Part shown: piece by piece, positions 8,728 to 17,910 of the stretch
Layout of the letters: every line of letters starts with the position of its first letter
Position numbering within the stretch: position 1 is the stretch's first letter
Assembly (NCBI RefSeq): GCF_036347135.1
Contig: NZ_CP108938.1
Coordinates: 1,612,001-1,676,000, forward strand
Source: Streptomyces sp. NBC_00775
GTDB lineage: Bacteria; Actinomycetota; Actinomycetes; Streptomycetales; Streptomycetaceae
Direction: 5' to 3'
Length of the DNA stretch: 64,000 bases
The notes under the pieces: generated by a model
Database searches by the model: none
What the model saw: only the letters and a program-made list of their open reading frames with translations
Told to the model about the DNA's origin: nothing
Made by a program: the position numbers and the translations under genes

Positions 8728-9506
8728 CGGACGCTCCGGTGCTCGAAGCCGTCGGCATCGGCGTCCGCTTCGGCGGCGTCCGCGCCCTCGACGGAGTGGA
8801 CCTCGCCCTGCGCCCCGGCGAGGTGTGCGGCCTCATCGGACCCAACGGCGCCGGAAAGACCACCCTCTTCGACGCCCTGTCGGGCATCCGCCGCCCCGAC
8901 GACGGCCGCGTCCTCCTCGACGGCACGGACATCACCCGCCGCTCCCCCGTCTGGCGCGCCCGCCACGGCATGCGCCGCACCTTCCAGCGGCAACAGCTGT
9001 TCGGCCAGCTCACGGTGGCCGACAACCTGGTCGTCGCCCAGGAGTGGCGCGGAGGCGGCGGCGGCCTCGCGGCGGATCTGCTGGCGGCGCCGACCCGGCG
9101 TACGTATGAGAGGAGCCGTCGGGAGCGTGCGGCGGCCGTGCTGCGCGCGTGCGGGCTGGGCGACATCGGTACCTCGTACGCCGGGGCGCTCCCGGTGGGC
9201 CGGGCCCGCATGGTGGAGCTGGCGCGTGCGGTCGCGGATCCGCCGAGGGTGTTGTTGCTGGACGAACCCGCGAGTGGCATGACAGACAGTGAGAGTGGTC
9301 ATCTGCTGTCTGTCATCCGTCATCTGACAGTCGAGGAACGGTGTGCCGTCCTCCTCGTCGAGCACAACGTCGCCTTCGTCATGGAACTCTGCACCCGCGT
9401 CGTCGTCCTCGACCTCGGCCACGTCCTCGCCGAGGGCACGCCGGCCGAGGTACGCGCCGACCCGAAGGTCACCGACGCGTACCTCGGCACCGCGCCCACT
9501 CGGTGA
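8724..9506 (+). CDS. ABC importer ATPase, LivG type
   Basis: 260 residues; ATG 8724 overlaps the stop of the fused transporter (ATGA), so translation is probably coupled. It contains Walker A 'GPNGAGKTT' near residue 40, the LivG hallmark 'RTFQRQQLFGQLTVADNL' after the Q-loop, Walker B 'VLLLDEPASGM', the H-loop 'LLVEHN' and the family's C-terminal 'YLGT'. The normal LSGGQQR signature is altered to 'GALPVGRARMVELARAV', as in many LivG proteins. It supplies the second ATPase of the importer, pairing with the LivF domain of the fusion. Its stop is only three bases from the stop of the convergent sugar dehydrogenase gene. Confidence 0.93.
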   Translation: MTDAPVLEAVGIGVRFGGVRALDGVDLALRPGEVCGLIGPNGAGKTTLFDALSGIRRPDDGRVLLDGTDITRRSPVWRARHGMRRTFQRQQLFGQLTVADNLVVAQEWRGGGGGLAADLLAAPTRRTYERSRRERAAAVLRACGLGDIGTSYAGALPVGRARMVELARAVADPPRVLLLDEPASGMTDSESGHLLSVIRHLTVEERCAVLLVEHNVAFVMELCTRVVVLDLGHVLAEGTPAEVRADPKVTDAYLGTAPTR

Positions 9507-9509
9507 CCG

Positions 9510-11540
9510 CTAGTCGATGCTCACCTTGAAGATCTTGTCCGAGCCGTCCGCCGCACCTCCGTTGTTGTCGCAGTTGGTGGTCGAGAGCCAGAGCTGGTCG
9601 GCGCCCGGGACCTTGGTGACCGTGCGCAGCCGGCCGTAGGTCCCGACGTAGTACGCGGTCGCCGTGCCGACGTTCTCCGTGTCGCCGTTGATGGGGATGC
9701 GCCACAGCCGTTCGCCGCGCAGGGACGCCATGTAGATGACGTTGCGCACGATGGCGATGCCACTGGGCGAGGCCTCGGAGACGTTCCAGGTCTTCTTGGG
9801 GTTGGTCATCCCGGCGACACTGCACGTGCCCTCGCAGGTCGGCCAGCCGTAGTTGGCGCCCGGCTTGATGAGGTTCAGCTCGTCCTTGGAGCTGTCGCCG
9901 AACTCGGCCTCCCACAGGCGCCCGTTGCGGTCGAAGGCGAGGCCCTGCGGGTTGCGGTGGCCGTAGCTGTAGACGTAGTTGCCGAACGGGTTGCCGGGAG
10001 CCGCCTTGCCGTCCGTCGTCATGCGCAGGATCTTGCCGTTGAGGGAGTTCTTGTCCTGCGCGAGGTCGGGCGTCTGGGCCTCGCCGGTGGAGACGTACAG
10101 ATAGCCGTCGGGGCCGAAGGCGAGCCGTCCGCCGTTGTGGTAGCGGTTCTTCTTGATGCCCTGGAGGAGGACCGTGTAGCCGGTCAGCGAGCTGCCGTTG
10201 TACGTCATGCGGACGACGCGGTTGCCCTCGGACGCCGTGTGCATGAAGTAGACGTAGTGGTCGGTCTCCCACTTCGGGTCGACGGCCACGCCGAGCAGAC
10301 CGCCCTCACCGTTCGTCGTCACCGCGTTCGGCACGGTCCCGACCTGCGTCTTCGTGCCGTCCTTCGTGACCTTCCAGACGCGGAAGTCGTCCCGCTCGGT
10401 GACGAGCGCGCTCTGCCCGTCGGGCATCCAGTACGTGCCCCACGGGATGGTCCAGCCGCTGGAGACCGTCCCGATCGACGACGGGACTCCGCCGTCCGTC
10501 GCGCACGCCTGTGTCGTGAAGGTGACCGTGTTGCTCTGCGGGGAGACATTGCCCGCCGCGTCGCGCGCCACCACGTTCAGCGTGTATGGGCTGTTGCAGG
10601 CGAGCCCGGTGAGCGTGGTCGACGTACCGCTCTCCACACTCTTGTAGACCGTCGTGCCGCTGCGCACGTCGTACCCGGCCACCGCCTTGTCGTCCGTCGA
10701 GGCGCCCCAGCCGAGGTCGACGCTGTTGGCGGTCACGTTCGAGGAAGTGAGGGTGCCCGGCTTGGTCGGCGGTGTGGTGTCGGAGCTCGGTGGGGTCGTG
10801 CAGTCGACGACCGGGCTGGCCTGCGAGGCGTTGCCGGCCGCGTCCCGGGCGATGACGGTCAGGTTGTAGGTGGTGCGGGGGCTCAGCCCCGTGAGGGTCT
10901 TGGACGTCGCGTCGCCCGGCGCCTCGCTGAGCTTGTTGCCGTGTTCGTAGATGTCGTACGCCGTCACGCCGACGTTGTCCGTCGAGGCGCCCCAGCTGAG
11001 GGTCAGCCTGTCCTCCGACACCGCTGAGCAACTCGGCTGGCCCGGGCGGCTCGGTGCCTGGGTGTCGGCCGCCGCGCCGATGCCGATCCGGTCGAGGTTG
11101 GGGCCGCCGTTGGCGGTGGTGGCGGTCGCGCGGATCTTGTTGGAGCCCGCGTTCAGGGGGACGTCGACGCTTTTGGTCGCCCACGTGTCCCAGTTGGTGG
11201 TGGCCGGGAAGGAGACGCCGGTGGCGACGACCGTCCCGTTGACGGAGATGTTCATCGGCCGGTCGGTGGTCGTGCCGTTGGCGTACCGCAGGGCCAGCGA
11301 CGAGGTGCCGGCCGAGGCCGCGCTCACCGTGAACTCCACGTACGAGCCGGTGGTGTTGGTGTAGTCGACGAAGCCGGTGCCCGTGTAGCCGGTGTGGTTG
11401 GAGGCCACCGTGCCCTGCGAGATCGTGGCGTCCTCGGCCTGGTAGTCGGTGGCCGCCCGGGCCGTCGCGCCGGTCAGCCCGACGAGCGGCACGGCCAGGG
11501 CCAGGGAAAGGCACCAGGGAAGTGCTCTGTTGAGTTTCAT
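9510..11540 (-). CDS. Secreted PQQ-dependent sugar dehydrogenase (GSDH/AA12-like) with CBM6/35-like and two FN3 domains
   Basis: 676 residues from ATG 11540, with GAGGGGAC upstream. Signal peptide to about residue 29 ('ATARA' then 'ATDYQAED'); CBM6/35-like module at about 30-155; two fibronectin III domains at about 157-250 and 253-345; six-bladed propeller of the glucose/sorbosone dehydrogenase family from about 350. PQQ-site signatures of soluble glucose dehydrogenases are visible: 'YHNGGRL' (catalytic His), 'YGHRNPQGLAFD' (Arg-Asn) and 'TYGRLRTV' (Arg-x-Arg). It is expected to oxidise sugars outside the cell and pass electrons to an acceptor. It is the last gene of the operon that begins with pqqA, 11 bases after the large glycosidase. 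The substrate is unknown; the carbohydrate-binding module suggests polymer-associated sugars. Confidence 0.9.
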   Translation of the reverse strand: MKLNRALPWCLSLALAVPLVGLTGATARAATDYQAEDATISQGTVASNHTGYTGTGFVDYTNTTGSYVEFTVSAASAGTSSLALRYANGTTTDRPMNISVNGTVVATGVSFPATTNWDTWATKSVDVPLNAGSNKIRATATTANGGPNLDRIGIGAAADTQAPSRPGQPSCSAVSEDRLTLSWGASTDNVGVTAYDIYEHGNKLSEAPGDATSKTLTGLSPRTTYNLTVIARDAAGNASQASPVVDCTTPPSSDTTPPTKPGTLTSSNVTANSVDLGWGASTDDKAVAGYDVRSGTTVYKSVESGTSTTLTGLACNSPYTLNVVARDAAGNVSPQSNTVTFTTQACATDGGVPSSIGTVSSGWTIPWGTYWMPDGQSALVTERDDFRVWKVTKDGTKTQVGTVPNAVTTNGEGGLLGVAVDPKWETDHYVYFMHTASEGNRVVRMTYNGSSLTGYTVLLQGIKKNRYHNGGRLAFGPDGYLYVSTGEAQTPDLAQDKNSLNGKILRMTTDGKAAPGNPFGNYVYSYGHRNPQGLAFDRNGRLWEAEFGDSSKDELNLIKPGANYGWPTCEGTCSVAGMTNPKKTWNVSEASPSGIAIVRNVIYMASLRGERLWRIPINGDTENVGTATAYYVGTYGRLRTVTKVPGADQLWLSTTNCDNNGGAADGSDKIFKVSID

Positions 11541-11551
11541 GGTTCGTCCCC

Positions 11552-14500
11552 TCAGCCCGTGTACTGGGCGAAGACCTTGAGATAGTCGTACGGCTGCTGC
11601 GAGACGCCGCTGCAGGAGTCCCCGTCGGAACCGGAGCCGCAGGCCCGGTCGCGGTTCACGGACCAGTAGGTGAGGCGCGCGATGTGGTGCTGCTGCGCGT
11701 AGGCGAGCATGGTCTTGAAGTCGGCCACCCGGACGCGTTCGCCGGAGTCGTCGGTCTTGCCGTTCATCGACGACAGCCCGATGTGCGCGTAGGCCGTCGC
11801 GTCGCTGTATCCGTACGCCGACTTGACCCGCGCCTTGAGGCCTTCCATGGCCTGGGTGGTGAGCGTGCCCATGTTCGTGGTGCCGCCGCCGAAGTCGAAC
11901 GGCATGATGCACCAGATGTCGTTCGCCAGGCCCGAGTTGGCGCCGCGCTTGATCATGTCGACACCGGTGGAGTCCGGGCCGCTGGTCGTCGTACCGAAGG
12001 TGATGACGGTCTTGAGGCCCGCGTTGCCCGCCTTCACGATCTTCAGCGCGTCGATCACGCGCTGCCGCACGGTCGCGTTGTTCCACTCGGTGTTCTCGAT
12101 GTCGATGTCGATGACCTTGAGGCCGTACGCGCTGATGACCTTCTGATACGCGCCCGCGAGCGCGGAGGCGCTGGAGCACCTCTCGCCGAGTTTGGCGCCG
12201 CTCCAGCCGCCGATGGAGACGATGACGTCACCGCCGGCCGCCCGGATCGCGTTGATCTTCGACTGGTCGTTGCCGCCGGTCAGCGGCCGTGAGCCGTCCC
12301 ACTTCGGGTTGCAGGAACCGTCGGAGAGGACGAAGGCGAGCGTGAACCACTTGACGCCGGTCGCCGCCATGACGGAGGTGGGGTTCTGGGGGCTGCCCCA
12401 GCCGAGGTATTCGTAGGGGGCTACGGCCATACCGGGTGAGGCGGCTGCCGCGCCGGGGCTGGGTGAGGCGGCTGCCGCGCCGAGAGCCGCAGAAACGTTC
12501 ACTCGATTAACCGGGTTCACACTCTGCGCACCGTCGGCCGCCTTCACGGCATTCGCGCTGTTAACCGGCTTCACACGGATCAGCCGTGTTTCGCCCGGTC
12601 GCAGCGTCGCGCTGTACGAGTCCGCGATCACGCCCTTGTGGGAGCCCGACCACAGGTCCGTGACGTCACCGGAGCCCGTGAATCCGACCTGCGACCAGTT
12701 CACACCGACCGTGGTGTTGCCGGACGTACCGGTGTTGAACAGCGCCACCACGTAGTCGCCGGTGTTCTCCTTCTTGCTCCAGACCTGCTTGACACCACTG
12801 TTCACCACCCGTTTCGCGGCGACGCCGTCCTGGTCGACGCCGATGAGCCGGTCATTCGTCAGCATCGCCTTGTCGACGGAGTCGACGTGCGTGACGTCGG
12901 TGCCGAGCAGCAGTGGTGCGCCGGCCATCGCCCACAGGGTGAAGTGGGAGCGGCGCTGGTCGGCGGTGAGTCCTGCCTGGTCGCCGTTGCCGATCTCCAG
13001 CGAGTCGAGGTCGTTCCAGGCGCCCGGGCCCGCGTACGGCTGCCAGTTGGCCGCCGAGGTGAAGCGAGCGGAGACGTGCGACCAGTCGGTCAGCGGATAG
13101 CCGCTGCCGTTCGCGCCCGAACCGCAGTAGCACTCGACATCGCCCTGGGTACGCCAGCTGTTCGCGAGCGATCGCCAGGTCGAGGCGTTGGCGATGGGCA
13201 GGTTGTTGGAGAGCGCGAAGGTGATCGGCCGCCCGGTCGCCCGCAGCGCCTTGTCCCAGGCCTGGACGTCGGGGATGTCGGCGCTGCCCACCCCGTCGAT
13301 CTTCAGGTAGTCGACTCCCCAGGAGGCGAACTGCCTCGCCCACGAGTTCACGAACTCCTGCGCGCCCGGCTTCCCGTAGTCGATGTAGTACATGTTCTTG
13401 CAGTTGTAGTTCTTCTCGGTCTTCGAGGTGTCCGCGATATCGGCGGCGTGGTACGAGGTCCCCTCGATCGGCGTGTTCTTGGTGACCGCGTTCTTGGCGA
13501 TGCCCGGCGTGACGTAGAAGCCGAACTTCAGCCCCTTGGAGTGGATGTAGTCGGCCAGCGCCTTGATCCCGGAGGGGAATTTCGCCGTGTCGACGGTCCA
13601 CCGCCCGTACGAGTCGACGACGAATCCGTTCGCGTCGCACTTCTGCCAGAAGTCGTCGAGGTTGATGTATACGAAGCCGTGGTCCTTGAGCCCGCTCGCG
13701 ATGAGGGCGTCGGCCTGCGCCTTGATCTTCGCCTCGGTGGGCCAGCGGCGCACAAAGCTCCAGCTGCTCCAGCCCATGGCGGGGCGGAGGGACTGGCCGT
13801 TGTCGGAGTACGGGGTGACGGCAGCCGCCGGGTGCGCGGTGGCGGTCGCCGCCGGGGTGGCGTACGACGTGCCGATCCACGCCTCGTCGATGCGCAGCCG
13901 CTGGTAGCGCGTGGTGTCGGTGGACGCCGCCCACGTGGAGTCGACTTCGAGGCGTACGTACCGGGCGTTCGCCGCCGTGAGGTCGATCCCCTGGATTCCA
14001 CGGCGACTTGGCAGCTGTCCGGTCTTGACCGCGCTTCCCCAGCTGGAGCCGTCGTTGCTGAGGAACACCTTGTACGCCTTGATCCGCGCGGACTGTTCGG
14101 TGTCGGAGCGCGCGTAGGCGACGGAGTCCTCGCGCTGGTTGAGGCCGATGTACTGCACCTTCTTCGCCGACCCCAGATCGAAGGTGAGATTCACCGGCAG
14201 CGTCTTGTCGCTGTCCCAGTAACTGAGGTAACTGCCGTCCCCGGCGGCCGATGCCTCGTGCCCGCTCGCCGAGGCGCTCGCGCTCACCGTGACGCCGGAC
14301 AGGATGCCCTGCCGGCCGGCGGTCGTGACCTTGAAGACGGTGTCGTACGGGTCCCAGCCGCCGAGCCCGCCCAGGGTGAGGACGCCTCCGGACTGCGACC
14401 ACGAAAGGGCCGCTCCCGTACGGAGGTTGGTGACGGAGGCGATCCGGTAGCCGTTGTCGCGGATGCGCAGGGTGCTGGTGGACGGCGGTGTCAGCACGTG

Positions 14501-17122
14501 CACGTACTGGAGGTTCGGGTCGGTCTTGCTGATCGTGGTCACGCCGTGCGCGCCGTCGTTCCAGAAGCCGGGCTTGAGGCCGCCGTACAGGTAGCCGCCG
14601 CCCTCGGTGCCGTGCAGGGACTCCCAGATGGGGTCGAGGTAGGAGTCGGCGAACGTGTTGAAGGAGGCCTGATTACTCGGGAACTTACCGTTGACCTGGG
14701 CGGTCTCGGCCATCAGCGCCTTCACGGACGAGCCGGCGTTGGTGATCAGCCGGCCGAGCGTAAGCGTCTTGTCGACCGACGGGTTCGAGCCGTCGTACCA
14801 CCAGGCGCCGCTCGAAGGGAGCTTGAAGTCGGCCTCGGTCAGGCGGGGTTGGGCCGTGTAGACAGCTTGCGGGTAGTCGTACGACGGCGTCATCCCCGTC
14901 TTCTGCTCATTGCTGATCATGTCCATGATCGGCGTGTCTTCGTTGTTGTTGCTCAGCGTGTAGTTCGGGCGCTTCTGCTGGATCTGCGCGTAGAGGTTGT
15001 GGCTCTCCCAGTACGCGTTGTCGTTGTCGATCCAGAAGCCGCCGAGGTCGGGGTAGCGGTCCATGACCTCGAAGAAGTTGTCGTAACTGAAGCGGCCGAA
15101 GCCGTCGCGTGTGGTGAGGTCGACGTTCGTGCCCTTGTACGCGGAGTACGCGGCCGAGTCGAGCCATTCGTGGCCGCCCTCGTTGTGCCACTGGGGGTCG
15201 TCGGTCATGTAGAGGATGACCTTGAGGCCCTTGGCCTTGGCCGCGGTGATCAGTTCGCCGAGGAAGTCGCGCCGGGTGGAGCAGCTGCCGGGAATCTTCG
15301 ACGGCCAGGGGCGGGCGTAGCCGAGGCGGCTGTGGAAGGTGGCGAGGACCAGGTACTGGGTGTGCAGCTTCTGGGCCTCCTTCACCCAGTAGTCGGGGGT
15401 CCAGCCGCCGCTGGTGACGTCGTTCTCCCAGGCGGTGCAGCTGGTGTGGGCGGGGGCGGTGCGTTCACCCCAGTGCAGGAAGAGGCCGCCGACGGAGCCG
15501 CGCAGGAATGCCTGGCGGGGGTTCTCCAGGTCGAGCGGCTTCGCACCGCCCGCCGGCGGCTTCGCGGCCGCGGCGCCCATCGGCCGCGCAGTCGCAGCCC
15601 CCATCGGCTTCGCCGCCGTACCGCAGCTCTCACTCGATCCGCTGCTGGAGACACGCAGGGACCCACCGGCCGTGTTGTGACTGTCCGTCAGGCAGTACCC
15701 CGTGACGTTCTGGAAGCCCACGTCATGCGGCGAGTTGCTGCCACGCTGTGCGGTGAACCGGGTGAATCTGATGCTGTTCCCCGCGTTGGCGATGACCGCC
15801 GGGCGTCCGTCGTCGGCCGCGTACTTCACCGAGCTGTCCGTGAAGGTGACGTTGTCCGCGTTGTGGAGGTACCAGCCGTACGCGGGGCGCGTGCCGATGG
15901 CCTTCGGGTTGTAGTCGTTCGGGTCGTTGCCCGGTACGGCGGTGGACATGGTGCCGTTGCCGCCGGGCACGGTGATGTGGACGTTGGTGAAGGTGACCCC
16001 GTTGATCCGGTGGCCGCTCTCGCCCCACAGCGTCGGGCTGAAGGACGGACTCGACCCGGTCGCCGTGATGTTGTCGTACGTGACGTCGCTGATCGAGCCG
16101 ATCCCGGGACTGTTCCCGCAGCGTTTGCGGGTGCCGATCTTCTGCATGATCGGGGAATGGACGTTGGTCATCGTGATGTCGCGGTAGTGGACGTCGGAGA
16201 TCTTCGCGCCGTCCATCGAGACCATGCCGAGCCCGGACTTGTTGGAGCCCTCGATGCGGATCTTCGCGAACTGGTAGTCGGAGAAGTCGCCGCAGGTCTC
16301 GGAGCCGAACATGAGCGCGTTGCAGCACACCGCCGAGAGGTATGAATCGCTCACTCGTACATGGCCGTTGGGCAGCTTGGCGCCCAGCGCGTAGTCGCTC
16401 TTGAAGACGAGCGCGTCGTCGTTGGCCTTGATGGTGGCGTTGGTGACGGTGACGTTGGTCGTGCTGATGACGTTCCAGCCGTCGCGGTCGTTCGCGGTGT
16501 CGATGGTCAGGTGGTCCGAAGTGACGTTCGTACAGCCGTTGATGAGGGCGGCGAAGTGGCCGCCGCGCCGCAGGGTGAGGCCGTCGCCGAGGCGCAGCCC
16601 GTTGCAGCGGGTCAGCGAAAGGATCTTGTCGGCCTCGCCCGGCTTCGGGTTGCCGGTGATGAGGTTGCCCAGGCCGTCGATGACGCCGTCGCCGACGAAG
16701 CCGATGTTCGTGAGCCGGTCGCCGTAGATCATCGCGTTGTGGAAGTGGCTGTGACCGTAGTCCTGGTAGGCGTCGTTGGGGTTGTCCTCGGGCTGGTCGT
16801 AGGTGTCCGCGCTGGAGCCCTGGATCGTCGCGCCCTTGTCGACCTGGAGTGTGACCTCGCTCTTCATGTGGATGGTGTTCTTGGACTTGTACGTGCCCGC
16901 GGGGAAGCGGACCGTGCCGCCGCCCGCCGAATTGGCCGCTGTGATGGCCTTGTTGATGGCCGGGGTGTCGTTGGTGGAGCCGTCACCCTTGGCTCCGTAG
17001 GCGTGCACGTCGAAGACGCCTGCCGCAGCCGTACGGGGAGCCGCGAGGGCCTGGGGGTGGGTCAGTCCGAGCACGACGGCGAACGCGAAGAAGACGGACG
17101 CCGCCCAGTGGATGCGCTTCAT
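11552..17122 (-). CDS. Secreted multi-module glycosidase: GH28-like, GH29-like, F5/8C, GH27-like, GH18-like
   Basis: 1856 residues in one frame. A signal peptide (about 1-28) is followed by five modules. Residues 33-500: parallel beta-helix of GH28 type ('VHAYGAKGDGSTNDTPAI', 'NDDALVFKSD'). About 535-935: GH29 fucosidase-like barrel ('GGLFLHWGE', probable nucleophile in 'GFWIDND' near 695). About 938-1075: F5/8C (CBM32-like). About 1108-1520: GH27 alpha-galactosidase-like ('MGWSSWSF', 'YINLDDFW', nucleophile in 'DYLKIDG' near 1272, acid/base in 'WRTQGDVE') with a C-terminal beta domain. About 1566-1856: GH18 ('VIVSIGGWSG', 'VIDIDIENTE'). Ala/Pro linkers separate the modules. The start at ATG 17122 lies 11 bases after the preceding lyase gene. 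The GH28 and GH29 modules suit pectin side chains; the GH18 module is unexpected. Individual substrates are inferred only. Confidence 0.88.
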   Translation of the reverse strand: MKRIHWAASVFFAFAVVLGLTHPQALAAPRTAAAGVFDVHAYGAKGDGSTNDTPAINKAITAANSAGGGTVRFPAGTYKSKNTIHMKSEVTLQVDKGATIQGSSADTYDQPEDNPNDAYQDYGHSHFHNAMIYGDRLTNIGFVGDGVIDGLGNLITGNPKPGEADKILSLTRCNGLRLGDGLTLRRGGHFAALINGCTNVTSDHLTIDTANDRDGWNVISTTNVTVTNATIKANDDALVFKSDYALGAKLPNGHVRVSDSYLSAVCCNALMFGSETCGDFSDYQFAKIRIEGSNKSGLGMVSMDGAKISDVHYRDITMTNVHSPIMQKIGTRKRCGNSPGIGSISDVTYDNITATGSSPSFSPTLWGESGHRINGVTFTNVHITVPGGNGTMSTAVPGNDPNDYNPKAIGTRPAYGWYLHNADNVTFTDSSVKYAADDGRPAVIANAGNSIRFTRFTAQRGSNSPHDVGFQNVTGYCLTDSHNTAGGSLRVSSSGSSESCGTAAKPMGAATARPMGAAAAKPPAGGAKPLDLENPRQAFLRGSVGGLFLHWGERTAPAHTSCTAWENDVTSGGWTPDYWVKEAQKLHTQYLVLATFHSRLGYARPWPSKIPGSCSTRRDFLGELITAAKAKGLKVILYMTDDPQWHNEGGHEWLDSAAYSAYKGTNVDLTTRDGFGRFSYDNFFEVMDRYPDLGGFWIDNDNAYWESHNLYAQIQQKRPNYTLSNNNEDTPIMDMISNEQKTGMTPSYDYPQAVYTAQPRLTEADFKLPSSGAWWYDGSNPSVDKTLTLGRLITNAGSSVKALMAETAQVNGKFPSNQASFNTFADSYLDPIWESLHGTEGGGYLYGGLKPGFWNDGAHGVTTISKTDPNLQYVHVLTPPSTSTLRIRDNGYRIASVTNLRTGAALSWSQSGGVLTLGGLGGWDPYDTVFKVTTAGRQGILSGVTVSASASASGHEASAAGDGSYLSYWDSDKTLPVNLTFDLGSAKKVQYIGLNQREDSVAYARSDTEQSARIKAYKVFLSNDGSSWGSAVKTGQLPSRRGIQGIDLTAANARYVRLEVDSTWAASTDTTRYQRLRIDEAWIGTSYATPAATATAHPAAAVTPYSDNGQSLRPAMGWSSWSFVRRWPTEAKIKAQADALIASGLKDHGFVYINLDDFWQKCDANGFVVDSYGRWTVDTAKFPSGIKALADYIHSKGLKFGFYVTPGIAKNAVTKNTPIEGTSYHAADIADTSKTEKNYNCKNMYYIDYGKPGAQEFVNSWARQFASWGVDYLKIDGVGSADIPDVQAWDKALRATGRPITFALSNNLPIANASTWRSLANSWRTQGDVECYCGSGANGSGYPLTDWSHVSARFTSAANWQPYAGPGAWNDLDSLEIGNGDQAGLTADQRRSHFTLWAMAGAPLLLGTDVTHVDSVDKAMLTNDRLIGVDQDGVAAKRVVNSGVKQVWSKKENTGDYVVALFNTGTSGNTTVGVNWSQVGFTGSGDVTDLWSGSHKGVIADSYSATLRPGETRLIRVKPVNSANAVKAADGAQSVNPVNRVNVSAALGAAAASPSPGAAAASPGMAVAPYEYLGWGSPQNPTSVMAATGVKWFTLAFVLSDGSCNPKWDGSRPLTGGNDQSKINAIRAAGGDVIVSIGGWSGAKLGERCSSASALAGAYQKVISAYGLKVIDIDIENTEWNNATVRQRVIDALKIVKAGNAGLKTVITFGTTTSGPDSTGVDMIKRGANSGLANDIWCIMPFDFGGGTTNMGTLTTQAMEGLKARVKSAYGYSDATAYAHIGLSSMNGKTDDSGERVRVADFKTMLAYAQQHHIARLTYWSVNRDRACGSGSDGDSCSGVSQQPYDYLKVFAQYTG

Positions 17123-17133
17123 ATGACGGCTCC

Positions 17134-17910
17134 TCAGACCAGTTGGTAGCCACGCAGGTTGGTGAGCAGCAGGTACGTGTCCTGCAAGGACCCGGAGGTG
17201 TCACCGAGGGAGCGGTAGATGCCCCACTTGGGCCGCACCCGGTCGGCGAGGAAGGTGTCGACGCCCGTCCTCGACTTGTCGATGACCGTGGTCGATCCGT
17301 TCTTGAGGATCCAACGGACCGACCCCGCCGACCCGTTGCCGACCTTGATCTGGAAGTCGACGTCGATCCACTTGTTCTGGAGTGGCTCCAGGTCCGTGCG
17401 GCCGATCAGGATGTCGTCGATCGCCAGCTTGAGCTCGATGGTCTGCACACCGTTCACCCGCCGCAGCGACTGCACGACGATCGGCGAGGTGCCGTTGCCG
17501 GGCTGCTTCATCTGCATGATGTGGGTGAAGGTGGTCGTCGCCTTCAGTGAGCTGGGGATGTACATCGAGTACGTGATCCGCCAGGTCTGGCCCTCGGTCC
17601 ACGTCAGATAGCTGCTGCCGCTCGTGCGCAGACCGGTGACTTCCTGACGCTGCCGGTCCGTTGAGGTGTCGCGGTCGACGGTGTGCATATTGAAGCGCCA
17701 GTTGTCGCCCGTGGCGTAGATGTGCGGCTGACCGGCGGGATGCGAGTCGGCGCGGTCGTCCTCGATGGTCTCGAAGGCGCCCAGGCCGTCGCCGCTCGCC
17801 GACGGGGACCACTTCAGCTGCCAGGAGGCGGCGTGCGCGGTCGGCGCGGACAGACCGACGGCGGCTCCGCCGAGTGCCGCGCCCAAGAGGGCTCTTCTGG
17901 ATGTGCTCAT
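17134..17910 (-). CDS. Tat-exported polysaccharide lyase-like protein (beta jelly roll)
   Basis: 258 residues from ATG 17910. The N-terminus 'MSTSRRALLGAALGGAAVG' is a twin-arginine signal with cleavage near 'AHA/AS'. The mature protein is rich in short beta strands, with an 'RQRQEV' motif and 'TWRITYSMYIPSS', and ends with 'LTNLRGYQLV'. This fits the jelly-roll polysaccharide lyases (PF14099/PL20-like) that cleave uronate-containing glucans or glycosaminoglycans by beta-elimination; the exact family is uncertain. Its start overlaps the GH105 gene stop (ATGA). In this operon a lyase would make the unsaturated ends that the GH105 protein removes. It could instead be a non-catalytic binding protein. 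Confidence 0.68.
   Translation of the reverse strand: MSTSRRALLGAALGGAAVGLSAPTAHAASWQLKWSPSASGDGLGAFETIEDDRADSHPAGQPHIYATGDNWRFNMHTVDRDTSTDRQRQEVTGLRTSGSSYLTWTEGQTWRITYSMYIPSSLKATTTFTHIMQMKQPGNGTSPIVVQSLRRVNGVQTIELKLAIDDILIGRTDLEPLQNKWIDVDFQIKVGNGSAGSVRWILKNGSTTVIDKSRTGVDTFLADRVRPKWGIYRSLGDTSGSLQDTYLLLTNLRGYQLV

Noticed and set aside
12638..16345. Plus-strand open frame of 1235 codons opposite the four-module glycosidase
   Set aside because: Low-complexity Val/Arg/Gly-rich translation with no domain; it mirrors the third-position GC bias of the real gene on the other strand.
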